Shown one piece after another: positions 1 through 32,700 of a stretch of 64,000 nt of DNA. The position numbers were made by a program, and so were the translations under genes. A model generated the notes under the pieces. That model did no database searches, was not told the DNA's origin, and saw only the letters and a list, made by a program, of their open reading frames with translations. The first letter of the stretch is position 1. The number at the start of each line of letters is the position of its first letter. Source of the stretch: Syngnathus acus (lineage: Eukaryota > Chordata > Actinopteri > Syngnathiformes > Syngnathidae); the NCBI RefSeq assembly GCF_901709675.1, contig NC_051089.1, positions 10,909,476 to 10,973,475 on the forward strand, given 5' to 3'.

Positions 1-2429
1 ACGGGTGTCTACGCCGTTGTGGGAGTGAACACTGAGGACTATCTTCAGCTCATTCCTTTTAAATTCAGCGCAGGAGAAACGGGTAGTCTACATGACAGTA
101 TCAAGTATTCATTGGAGCATGCAAAGTACATTTATAAGAAACGGCAACTTGCAGATGCTGCGATAGGCGGTCTCGGAGACCACCTTCCACCATCCATCAT
201 GCGCCTGTGTGTGTGACAACCAGTTTTTACGCTGTCCGCATGTGCGCCTGCCTCCAAAATTAGGGCCACTGTACTGGAGCTGTCGGTGGCATTGAATGAG
301 TATAGCTTTTGAACTGAAAGATAATTATATGAAGTTTATTTGTTGAGGGCACGCTAATACTTTTCTCCAACGCTTCTAAAATATATTGGACCTTTTCAAG
401 TCCAAGATCCAAGACTGATAAAGGACAGAAAAGCTTTGATGCAGCAGATAAGTCACGGCATGGCATCCAAGTGTTTACCCGTCCTCCAATCAAATTGCTT
501 TAATGTCATTCTTCACAGACTTTAGACTGCATATTTATTTGTATGGCATTTATGGATTGTTATGCTGTGCTCTGATGTGTTTTAGGCCTTAGGTAATTTC
601 TTTATCTCAGTAGCCTAATGGCATGATTGCCAAAGTCATTTGTGAATGTTTTTGAACAATAAACAGCAATAGAACAGCAACAAATTCTACAAAGAAGAAT
701 GAAGTTGCCTTGATTTGTGGATGACCATGACCTGTATGACTGAGAATGTCTGCAAACAAAACCAAATTTTAGAGCAAGCACAATAGTATTTTTTTGTTGA
801 TATTGTGACTTTGTCAATTATGCTGTAAGGCTAACAATCTCTTAATCTGTGAATTGATTATAATTTAACCCGTCACACGGTTAAAACACAGCAGGCCATC
901 AACATCAAAAGAACATCTGTCAAAATGTCTGTCATTCTTTTCAGTAAACCATCTGAACTCAGACTTCCAGACAGCAACACAAATTTATCTTATCCACTTA
1001 ATGTCCTTGGAAAAGTCAGATGACACACACTCTTTGACCCCCTGCAGCACAGATGGATAAAAGCCTGTTTTCCACATGCCTGCTTCTGCAGCTGTGCATG
1101 CTCATATCTAGGTTACTCAGAGGGTCCCCCCCCCCGCCGCGATTACCAAAATACACCGTGACTGCACTGCTAAAGCTAAAATGGACATAAAAAGGCAAAG
1201 CATATGTTCAACCGGGATAATTATATAGGTATGATTATATATGGTCGGTAACGTCAACTGCGGTTGTTTTTTCTTTGACGTTTAGACATTATAGAAGCTT
1301 TAAACTGTCCTCTCGAGACGCAGGCTATGAACGGAACAAGGCTCCTGTCATAAATAATCTGTCATACAAAGTTGATGTGTACTGTCAATGCTTAAACATG
1401 TCACTGGATGGAAATTTGACTAATGCCCCATTTCCACTGCATGGTACCAATCCAATATTTACTGTCGTTTTTTTAATTTATCTCCAAGGAACTTAAACAA
1501 TGGCGCAGATGAGTTTGAGAGCGGATGGTTAGAGTTGGAAATAGCTGAGCATTTTAATTCTTCCAATTCCCACTGACTCTTGGCTTCCCTTGCACAGCTT
1601 CATTGTGGTTTTTAACAAGCAGGTTGCTGATCAGCAGAAACTGTGGACAAGATTAGCCTGAGCTGTTGAGTAGCTTGAGACAAGTGAGGGGAATTTAAAA
1701 TATTTTAATCCTTTGGAGACGCCGCTGTGTCCTTCTGTTTTTCTTTTGGGATGAAAATAGAACTACTGATTAATGAAATGTTGAGATATCATATCATTGT
1801 TAAACGATTAAAAAGTCGTAGTGCCCTTTCATGGAGTTTGTTTGTGCAGTTGATGATGTGTTCTCATCTCTCTCTTTTGTTGCTTCCAGTCTATGAAAAC
1901 AGTCTTTGATACATTTCAGTGTAGCTGCGGCAGCTTGATGGATTGGGCAAATATTAGGACATTCTTGCATGTTGGGCGGCGAACTGCATATCAGATGATC
2001 TGTCAAACGTGACAGGGTCAAGGGCACGTTGGCCCTTTTTTGAAAGACAGTCAACTTAATTAAGTCTCTGTCTTATACACACTTATGTGCACATAAGCTA
2101 AGCTGATAAGACATTTTTTTCCCTGCCCTGCCTCCCTTTCAAAGACACAAAGGGCTCTTCTATGCAATATCTGTTTGTTTCATAAAGACGTCGTTGTTCT
2201 CCTCTTTCCCGTGTAAGGGAAAATTCATTAGCCTCTCCAGCACTTGTAGACAAGAGCATGGCAAGACCTGGGGAAAAAAACTCGAAATGGCTTTGCTAAG
2301 TCATTGTGATGATGACTGATTGGGGGATTTTTCCCAGTCGCTCTTGACAAATGAGATGTGTTTTTCTGAAAACAGGAACATTTCTTCTGGCTTTTTTTTA
2401 CATTCACACTGTTTGATGCTGATGATTTC

Positions 2430-2865
2430 TATTGTCAGAGTCAGAGAGTCAGAGTCAGAGTCAGCTTTATTGTCAATTCCTTCATGCTAGGACACACAAA
2501 GAAACCGAAATACCGTTCCCCCTATCCCACGGTGACGAGACACAGCACACGATTAACACACAAGTAAAACAACGGGGAGAGAGTTCAGGACCCCAACAGC
2601 CTGGAGATCACAAACTTCGCCAGTGGCGAGCAGTGCTGGCATCCCACAACAAAGTCCCGGCACCATTCGTCACGGATGTAGACGCACAGTCCACCTCCAC
2701 GCGATGTTCCCCCTCGTACAATGGCCCGGTCCGCCCGATAGCGCGCCATCCGCTCCAGACGCACAGCAGCTACGCACTGTCCGGTCCGCAGAACTCAGCA
2801 GGCATGTTGATGTCCAGCGATCGAACGTCCGCCAGAAGCTGGTCGGTGTGTCGTTTTGAGGAGAA
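2430..2865 (-). mobile_element. Internally deleted LINE (non-LTR retrotransposon) remnant
   Basis: Read on the minus strand, about 2840-2590 translates without a frameshift into a piece of a LINE apurinic-type endonuclease domain. The run RGGGLCVYIRDEWC followed by HCSPLAKFVIS is characteristic of fish non-LTR retrotransposons. The frame then stops, and the sequence runs directly into a typical LINE 3' end, GACAATAAAGCTGACTCTGA, finishing in a short TCTGAC repeat tail near 2432-2466. The reverse transcriptase region that should lie between is missing, so this is a dead, internally deleted copy. The clade (L2/CR1-like) is a guess. Confidence 0.75.
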
Positions 2866-3456
2866 CCTCATGTATATATGGCCTTGATCTGCATATTTTG
2901 ATGTCATCAGGCTATTTTCTCATTGGGAAATCTTCGAATATACAATTCACTAAGTTCTGTTGTAGTGGCCGAATGATGTGTTGTTTTGGGATTGAAATTG
3001 CAATCTCAGACAATGCAATTTTGTTATCATCAAGTTGCGTTTGATGTTTTTTTCTAAAGGGACAAGTCACACGAACCAACTCCGAGCTGGTTTAAAAAAA
3101 CCATCACCTTTAAAGCTCGTCACCCATACTCCCAGAGGTCTTAAACTTGTAAGTCAAGGCATAATTTTTTTGTAAGTGGACAGTAAGAATTTTAACGTGT
3201 TTCTGATAAAATGTGTCATTTGTAGTTAAGTTCATTCGGTCATACAAGCATATGAATTATTCAGTTATTATTCAAATAACACCGTAGGTCTGTGTCAATG
3301 GAGTGCATTAGTATTCCAAAGGTTTGTTGTTTTTCTGGCTGGGATTTTGCGAGGGGAGATGCTATCAGAGTTCAGGAAGTCAGTTGGCTAACGCCTTGTT
3401 GTTTACACTGAAAGGTCCATCCTGGGCCCCTGTGACTCGCTGATTGTAGCGTTCAG

Positions 3457-3497
3457 AAAATAAATAAATAAATGAATAAATAAATAAATAAATAAAT
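3457..3497. repeat. (AAAT)n microsatellite
   Basis: About ten AAAT units with a single AATG interruption, in non-coding sequence upstream of the first DENND2B coding exon. Confidence 0.9.
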
Positions 3498-4394
3498 GTT
3501 AAACCAATAGTCTAACTTTAAATATTAAAAAAAACAGGTATGAGACAATGAATCCTGCCACAATTAAAAACATCTGTATGACACTTGATAGAATTCTTTC
3601 CAGTTTGTCATGTTACTATATTTCTTAAAATGAAGTAGAAAATCAATCCAAGATATTTTTCATGACTTAAAAAAGATGACAGGTAAACGTGGCCTTGTGC
3701 ACATATTACAAATATTATTATAATATTCATTACAATAACATAACCCACATTTCGTAATTTTTTTCCATTGTTTAACATCACACTTGCCCATGTCCAATTT
3801 TTGTTTCGCCTTTGCAGTGTCATGAGAGCATCGTTTCTCTCACAACAATCTAATCATGATGCATATGGCATCCCCGCAGCACAGTCACAGGAAATGCTTT
3901 AAATTTCCGCTGACAGCGGGAATGCTCCCTCTTTCTTCTCATCTGTCTCTATAGGACTCAGCCGCACTTCTGGTTGGCTGGCTTCTTCATATAACAACTT
4001 CCTGTAAACATGACATGCTACTCAGCGCCTCCCCATCCTCCATCTCTGATCTCTGAGGATCTCCGTTTGACCTCATTGTGCTGTTGAGCAATTATTGTCA
4101 GCGCTCTGCATATTTGTACTTTGGAAAATGTGATTTTCATGAGTAATGGCCTCTTGTCTGAGGGCAAACACATGGGGAGGAGAAACTGCTTTTTCCCCTC
4201 ACCCTGAAGTGTATTAATCAATTGACATTCTTGCCATTTGACAGTTTTAAACCACTGTGTATACCTTGTTGAAAAAAACGGCAATTTAAGTTGGCATTTA
4301 ATAATGATTTATGTTTTGGTCTGTGAATCGACTCCAAAACTGATGACAATGCTTGTATTTTTTAACTAGGTGAGTGGGTGGTTTGCAGGCAAGT

Positions 4395-25441
<21,047 letters not shown>

Positions 25442-25750
25442 AGTGGCCACGTCCCAATTTCAAGCCTGGCGTTCTGCAGTTATTTTATGTAAACTTGTAC
25501 AGTACATATTTCAATGTGAGCTGGCCTTGATACTGGTCAGAGTATGAACTATAACCATGGCAGGAGGGTACACAGCAGGTTGGCCATACTGAAACCACTG
25601 GTAGACTTGTAAAGAGTGTATGTGACACGACAATGGCATGAAATGTACAGTTTGTATGCTTCCATGCTGCATCAGTTCAAGGCAGAAGCATCGGAATCTA
25701 TTCTAAAGTGCATCAAGAAGGTGAACTGTAAAGATATTTTGCAATCTTTC

Positions 25751-25756
25751 AATAAA
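25751..25756 (+). terminator. DENND2B polyadenylation signal
   Basis: A canonical AATAAA lies about 310 nt after the DENND2B stop codon, giving a short 3' UTR. Cleavage would fall shortly after, near 25770-25780. Confidence 0.75.
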
Positions 25757-26174
25757 AATCTTCTTTAAAACAACTCCGAATGCATGCTGTACATGTTAAA
25801 CTTCATCACTATCTTTGGTTGTCTCCTCTAAATCATTCAAGTGTCCCAAAGAGAAGCAGGTTACACCCAGCATCCACCGAGGCCTCTGCAGAAATCCCAT
25901 ACGGCCTGGTAAGTCTAACAGCAGCTATGTTAACCTAATTATGTCTGGTTTCATCACTGGTGGCTGTCACTGCCATGCTCTCATTAGTTCCCTGTTGACT
26001 CGGGCTGACATGTTTCTTTTCCACTGCTTGTCTGCACTTAACTCTTCACTCCAAGTAAGATGAAATCACTGTGTGCAACTATGGTAGCCGTACCATCAAC
26101 TCAGAGGTAATCTTACTATTGGGCAATTATTATAGGCAGTTGCCTAAGTGAAGCAGAATTAGCACAGTGTAGTG

Positions 26175-26504
26175 CAGGGGTGTCAAACTCATTTTTTTTC
26201 GCGGGCCGCATTGTAGTCATAGCTACTTTCGGAGGGCCATTATGACTGTCAACCTAAATAAATGTATGAGCACCTCATTTTATATACAGTAAAAGCTACA
26301 AAACAAACTGACAAATAACTCCTTTTCAAATCAGATGAGTAAAAACTGGTAAAATATTTAAAAAAAAAGATACTATTGAAAGTGAAGACAATTTGCAATT
26401 CTAATAATGACACACGAATTTGATGCACAATTTGTCTCCGCGGGCCACATAAAATGATGTGGCGGGCCGTATCTGGCCCCCGGTCCTTGAGTTTGACACC
26501 TGTG
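26175..26504. mobile_element. hAT-like MITE, copy 1
   Basis: The ends CAGGGGTGTCAAACTC and GAGTTTGACACCTGTG are imperfect terminal inverted repeats. The subterminal parts GCGGGCCGCATT and GTGGCGGGCCGTATCTGGCC are also characteristic. The 8-bp flanks GTGTAGTG and GTTTAGTG match at 7 of 8 positions, as expected for the 8-bp duplication of hAT elements. No transposase frame is present, so it is non-autonomous. Confidence 0.8.
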
Positions 26505-26689
26505 GTTTAGTGGAAAAAAAGGTGAAAGGAAGTGAGAAATTAAGCACAAAGTTTCAACCTCATGATGAGAGTGTTGCTGTTGACCATGATGATGTGTTGA
26601 AGTGATCAAAGTGGCCAGTATTACAACATTAGTGCCTAAATAATCACCCGTGAATGATCTACATTTCTGTTTTTATTAGGAAAGAAAAT

Positions 26690-27010
26690 GTCCCGTTATA
26701 CAAGACATCAGAAGTAATCCACGAGAACTACGGAGTCTCGCGATAGATTCGCGAGATGTGAAGCTCCCAAATTTGACCGGCCCAAAGAGCGACATCCGCT
26801 GGCGGTGACCGACGCTTGAGATGCTGCATGAGAGCAAGGTTCAAAAACACAAACTAACAAACAAGTCGAAGAAGGGTGCACGAAGCAAGATTTGGGAGGC
26901 TGACATTGAAGCTGTGACACACTCAGGAAAGAAGAAGAAAGGAAGTCTCGGCGGGACTGGAGCTGCGCACAGGGAATTGACGCACACCTGGTAGGATGTT
27001 TACTTCAGGG
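26690..27010 (+). promoter_or_regulatory. CpG-richer block, possible upstream TRIM66 promoter or first exon
   Basis: It contains TCTCGCGATAGATTCGCGAG, an interrupted palindrome of two TCGCGA half-sites like those of TATA-less housekeeping promoters. A plausible splice donor (CACCTG/GTAGGA) lies near 26993. It could be an untranslated upstream exon of TRIM66; this is inference. Confidence 0.35.
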
Positions 27011-29479
27011 TGCACTTAACTAACAGATTCGGACTACTCCAAACATTATTTTGCCAGCATTAGTGATAAACCTAATGTTCGTGATCGGCGTTGTCGGGGG
27101 TTGTTGTGTAATGTTGATTTATTTTTTATTATACTGCGCCACGCTGCCACGATAGATAGGTGCGTCATCTCCCAAAATGTGTTCCGATGCTGAAGCTGCA
27201 GGCGCTTGATGCGGGAGGCGGGGCTTGTGTCGCTTCACTATCCTGATTTTGCATTTGAGACATTTTAATGCTCAGGTGGATCATTGTCACAAGACGAGGG
27301 GGAAATGTATTTTCTCACTATCACATTTGAACAGTTAGAGAACAGAACGTCATTTGTCCACAGCGCGCTAGTCACATATATGTCCTATTCGTATAGTTTT
27401 GCACTGCTCTACTTCCTTTTACAACTGTCTGATCATTTGTATGATAATTCTGCACAGTTGTTGGACAACTTGGGTATATTAGTAGGACAACAATGTTACT
27501 GGTGAGGCAAAGTTGTGCATCCAATAGTTGATACCTGCACGCTACTGGTACAATTAATACCACTTAGAGCTACTACGTCGTAGCCAACTTCTCACCCAAA
27601 GTCAGTTGGGAACAATAAAATAAAATCCAAAAAGAATCAAAACAATTTGGCTGTGTAATACAGTCTTACATCATCAATCATACATTTTACAGTTAACACA
27701 ACCAAAAACGCAGATGAGTGTAATCAAATAAAAAATAAATGTAGGAATATAACTAAAAAGTAGAAAATAATACCAATAATAGGATAAAAAGGCAAAACTA
27801 AATCAGAATGAAAACACAAATGAAAACATTGGAAATCTAATGAAATTACATTAAAAGTAAAATACGAAATAAAAAAAGCAATCTACTTATGGAATACAGT
27901 CATTTATAGTAAAACACAATTCCAATCAAAATAATCAAATTGAATCATTGGAATAAAAAAATGTTAATTACATTTATAACTCAATAAAAATACAAATAAA
28001 ATAATAAATACAATTAAATTGAATTAAACTCCAAAATAAATCACACCAATCTAGTTCAACATCCTGTGTATTTATTTTATTCATTTATCTGCTTTTTGAA
28101 AAATACTCCATGAAGAAACAGTTCTCGTTTCAAAAGGAAGTGCATTCCACAATTTAGACTGCAAATTTTTAATCTCTCGTGAGGGGTCTTTAGTAAAAGG
28201 CAGTCAACAAACTGTGATGCCTTTGGCATGTTATTCTAGCTTTGTGCAATGGAAGCTAACAGGAGACAGCTCTGTGCCCTTTTTGTTCCATTGTGCCCAT
28301 ATTAAAAGCCGAGTGAATGACGACCGACTAATTGTGTTTTCAAATTGGGTCCATGGGCACACTGCGGGGAAGGGATTTGCTCTGAGCACCCTACTGAAGC
28401 ACCCAAGGATGTGAAATTTACCACATTTGTAGGTCAGCCTGCTGCAGAGGTTGTTGTCAGGCAGACAAATAACTCCTTCAGAGAGCTTTTGCAACACAAT
28501 CGGAATTTGTGAAAAAAAATCTGATAACCACTGAATTGGCTTATTAAGATGGTCAGCAAATTTAAGATAGCCTTATGTGTTTCCAAACATATTTTTGAAG
28601 CTAACTGAAAATATGTATTTAATTTATTCAGGTGTTTGAGATAATTATTTTTTTTTACTTATAAAAGCTTGCACAGTGCAGATTTTACCTTGTGTTTCAA
28701 TTGATACAGTGACCATAATGTTTCAGAAAAAACAAAATAATTTGACCCAACTTTGGGTGTATGATGAATTTTGCTTTAGATTTAGACCATAAATGTATGC
28801 AGTACATAAGAAACCTAAAGAGTGAAATTACTGTCAAAACGGAATCTGTGGTTCATTTCCTTTAACCTTGAACCACATATCTTCTGCTCCATTTGCTTTG
28901 CCATAAAGTGATGACTTCCATATAAAAACCATAGAGGCCACGTCTTTGACAGAGTTGCATTTACCCTTTTTATGAGAACCTGAGATTATGTCAACCTTAA
29001 AATTGTTAAAACTCCGGATGATAATTATTAATTTGAGAAGCCCTAATATCGGTTGATGTAATCACCCATCCGGGCCGTGGTCTAGATTGTAATGATCTCA
29101 TTCAGTCTGCGCGAGAATCTTAATTGATTTCATAATTTTAGCACGGGTTGCAGGAATGTAACCCGGTCCCATCTGGAGTTTATCAGAGGCTGACCTGCTT
29201 TTGATGAGCCACATTAGCTCCTGTATGCCCTCACACTCATGCTGACACAGGGCTGCGGAAGAAGGCCACAGCTGCCTCTGTCTTGTCCCAAACATCCTTC
29301 TTTTGGACTTGCCTACCTGCTGGCAAACAAATGTCCTCTCCTCCATTCCATGAAAAGAGCTTCCGGGGAAATTTTGCCCTATTAAAAAAAAAAAACATAA
29401 TTATCTCATCTCCCTAATTCCCAATTATTATGCATGGTCTTATTTAAAAAGGGACATTTTCCCAATTTGTGCGGTGCAA

Positions 29480-29730
29480 GCAGGGGATGAATTTAAGTGT
29501 GACACCCTCTCGCTCTCTCTCTCTCCTCCGCAGCAGCGAGGGGGGGTCCTTCGCTCGGATGAAGTGAGGAGGAGAGCGTGCCGTGAGGCTGTCATCTAAG
29601 CGGTCTCCTCCGGGGTACAGAGCTTCCAGCCTCAGGTAGAAGCGTTCTCAGTGTTCCCGCTGCCGAGGGAGGGGCCAGGCGGCACACGCTTTTCTTTGCA
29701 AAGGCGACGCCACTCTGCCAAGGCACGGAA
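29480..29730 (+). promoter_or_regulatory. TRIM66 promoter and 5' untranslated region
   Basis: A locally GC-rich interval (CTCTCTCTCTCCTCCGCAGC, then GAGGGGGGGTCC) directly precedes the first TRIM66 codons and stands out from AT-rich surroundings. The transcription start cannot be placed exactly. Confidence 0.5.
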
Positions 29731-29739
29731 ATGGAGAAG
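29731..29739 (+). CDS. trim66: TRIM66 coding exon 1 (start codon)
   Basis: ATGGAGAAG followed by GTAAGG; context GGAAATGG is good. It supplies MEK in phase 0 directly before SCSECS of exon 2, comparable with MARNCSEC of human TRIM66. It is short, so confidence is lower than for the other exons. Confidence 0.75.
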
Positions 29740-32700
29740 GTAAGGTTTTGGACTGCATTGATAATTTGTTTTGCTGTGTGGTTTGTTGCTTTGGTGTACC
29801 ACATACGGGGGTTTTGCTAAGGTTTTGACAGTATGTTTCTGTCTGCACTCCTAAATGCATGCAGAAATATTTTTATATTCTTCAAAATTATTATTCATGC
29901 TGATCTAATCAATGAATCTTCTCTGGTGAAAGCTTCACTGAAGTTAACCTTCAGGATTACAATAAACACTTAAAAGTTATGCTCATAGACAATAAAGTTG
30001 TGCAATAAACCTAACTTGACTCTTAATAAATAAATAAGGAAATAAGTAAAATACACAACACAAATAGAAAAAAATAAAGTGTATTGACTAATTGATTTTT
30101 TTTTCCCAACTTGTAGCTTTTGCGATTTTAAAATTACATTCTACTACTTGCAATGTTGTTTTGAATTTGGTCAATTGTTTAGCCCTAACATTGATTACGA
30201 ACATAGACACACGTGAATGTGATCCAAATAAAACATGTCTACAGGGTGACAAGAAATCTATAATCGAGTGAGAGTATGCAAAAAGATCTCAACTCTTTTT
30301 GTTCTATCTGCTAAAAGTGTTGTTTTCTTCTGTTCCCCTTAATCAGAGTTGCTCAGAGTGCTCAGAGATGACACTTGCACAGAGCTTGTGCACACTGTGC
30401 AACAAGTGGTTGTGTTACCAGTGCACAGATGTGCATCAGCATCAGAGAGCCACAGCATCATCCCAGTGCACAGACCTGCACGACCAGCAAAGGCCCGAAT
30501 TGCACCAGAGAGGCTCCGGCTCTGGACCAGGCAAGCCTTCTTTCATTGAGTCCTTTATTCTACTTTTCTTTACTGGCCCGTCTGACAGTTTGGTGTTCCG
30601 GATCCTCCATGTCCCTGTGTTTTCTGCCCCGGATCCCAATCAGAAGTCTAGTTGAATACACATTTTTTTCCTATTCAAGTGTTTTAAGATAGTGTCATGA
30701 TTTGTGGAGGTTGGGGAAAACTATCATTGTCTTTTTTTGACAAAGTAAGGAAGTGAAAATACAGATACAGTATGTTTTCAAGTGTATGGTATAAAACTAA
30801 TCAGCAAAATAAGGTTCAGCAAGTGGAGGTTGGTAGAATACTGTACATTTACAAAAATATGACTTACTACTTGTGGAAAGAAGTCCTCCAAATAATTACT
30901 TAACAACTCAGTGAAAAAAATACTCAAGTAAAAGTAGTATCATTTCTCAGTGAAATCGCAATCAAAACTTGCTGTTATACTTTAAATGTGCCTATTTTTT
31001 TTATCAGCTATCGTATACATACTTTGTAAGTAAAGTATTTGTAGTAGGAAATGCTGTTCATTTAAAATATTGCATCCCATCGAAAAAATTATGTTTACCA
31101 ATTCCTGTCCACTTTATTTACCAAGAAAACTATCGTTAGTAAACATCAAACGTCAACGACAAACTTTTATTGCCTTTATTACTGTCTCAGGTGGCCAAGA
31201 TGAGCACACCTACAATGTCTGACTTGAAAAAAGGTGTTTCATTCTTCACAGTCTTTTTAATAATACATTATGGAGATCCTATTTTTCTTCTTTAAAAACA
31301 CAAAAGGCATACAGTACTTCAAATACACCACAGGCCATTATTTAAGGTATGCCTTTTAGTAAAAGTAGTAAATGGTTCCTGAAGATCGCTATTTTAATCA
31401 CACTTTTATTTAAATAAGTGTCCCAGATTTGTAAAGAGGCTGTAAGGTTTCATTATTTGCTAATATTAGCTTGCAGCTATTTAAAGAGTCTCAAGTGGTG
31501 TAGAAGCTTTTGTAGACCACTCGTTTGTCCTCTGCGCTCGCTCTTGATGAGCCCTTCGTCTTAGTACGTGTGCAGTATGAGAAGAGCTGGCAGACAGGAA
31601 GTGGGCAGTCACATTAGGTTTGTGAACGCCGAACAACGTTGCGCTCATAAGCCACGCAAGTGTGAGCAAGCGCCTGAGCGGGTCAGCCGAGGTGAGGTGG
31701 CCAACAAAGAGCAGTACGGCTGTATTTGGCACTCTCCATGCTGACCTATTTCCAAGCGAATGAAAGTTATTTTGGAGTGCAGTTGGCTGCGGCATCAAAC
31801 ACTTGATTGGATCGCTTGAGATATTGTTCACTTTCTATGTCGCTGACTCACTCAGATTGGTTTTGTAGTGGCAAACTTAAATAACTGTCTGAATTCATGC
31901 AGTTGGATGATCTGTAGCAATGAATAGTAAGGACATATTGTAGATGCACCAAAGCAGTACGTAAAGCTTCTCAGTTTACTTCAACATAGTTCCTAAGCAC
32001 AAAGATACCAACGGGGTGGCACCAAAACAATACATTTATATTACACAAAAACAGAATAGTATAGGTGCATACAAATATTTGCAAATAAGTGAGTCACAAG
32101 TGTCCAATCGCAAATATGCACGATGTATTGTATGTATATTGTGTTTACAGCCCCATTTGTGAAGGTATATTACGATGACACTACACCAGCCATTATAAAC
32201 ATATTGTTAGCCTCATAGCATATTTTCTTTTCAATGCAAGAAACAAAGCAGTTTGACAAGCAAGACAGTTGACTTGATTCAATATTTGTGGATTACCAAC
32301 TCCTAGATTATTAAGAATCTACATTAACAAAGAAAAGAATACAAAACTGAATTAACTTCTTTTTAATTGATGTTGTGACATTGAGACAAATCTAACTTTG
32401 GCAAGTATGTTCCTAGGTTAACAATACATCCATCCATTTTCTATACCGCTTGTCCCCACGGGGGTCGCGGGCATGCTGGAGCCTATCCTAACAGTCATCA
32501 GGCAGTAGGCAGGGGACACCCTGAACCGGTTGTCAGCCAATCGCAAGGCACACAGAGACGAACAATCTTCCACACTCGCACCTAGGAGCAATTTGAAGTG
32601 CTCAATCGGCCTACCAAGCATATTTTGGGGATGTGGGAGGAAACCGGAGTGCCCGGAGAAAACCCACGCGGCCACGGGGAGAACATGCAAACTTCACACA

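Larger units (their letters stand above)
1..4388. other. DENND2B 5' flank or 5' intron, no confident exon
   Basis: No coding exon can be defended here. DENND2B genes commonly have several untranslated first exons far upstream, so this stretch is probably 5' intron or flank, which is inference. It contains the LINE remnant at 2430-2865 and an AAAT microsatellite at 3457-3497. The first ~100 bases have an open frame cut by the window edge (see rejected items). The rest is AT-rich sequence without recognisable structure. Confidence 0.5.
25757..29479. other. DENND2B-TRIM66 intergenic region
   Basis: No coding exon is supported. Contents: the MITE at 26175-26504, a CpG-richer block at 26690-27000, and very A/T-rich low-complexity sequence at about 27600-28120. 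Human has RPL27A in the corresponding interval; no ribosomal-protein exon is visible here. A well-balanced stretch at 29090-29340 may be non-coding regulatory sequence upstream of TRIM66. Confidence 0.6.

Noticed and set aside
1-216. Open frame at the left edge, possible last exon of a neighbouring gene such as AKIP1
   Set aside because: The stretch from TGVYAVVGVNTEDY vaguely recalls the AKIP1 C terminus, and AKIP1 neighbours ST5 in human. However, it would lie on the opposite strand to that expected, and the similarity is too weak to call.
2432-2887. 151-residue plus-strand open frame
   Set aside because: It is the antisense of the LINE remnant; the minus strand carries the recognisable endonuclease motif.
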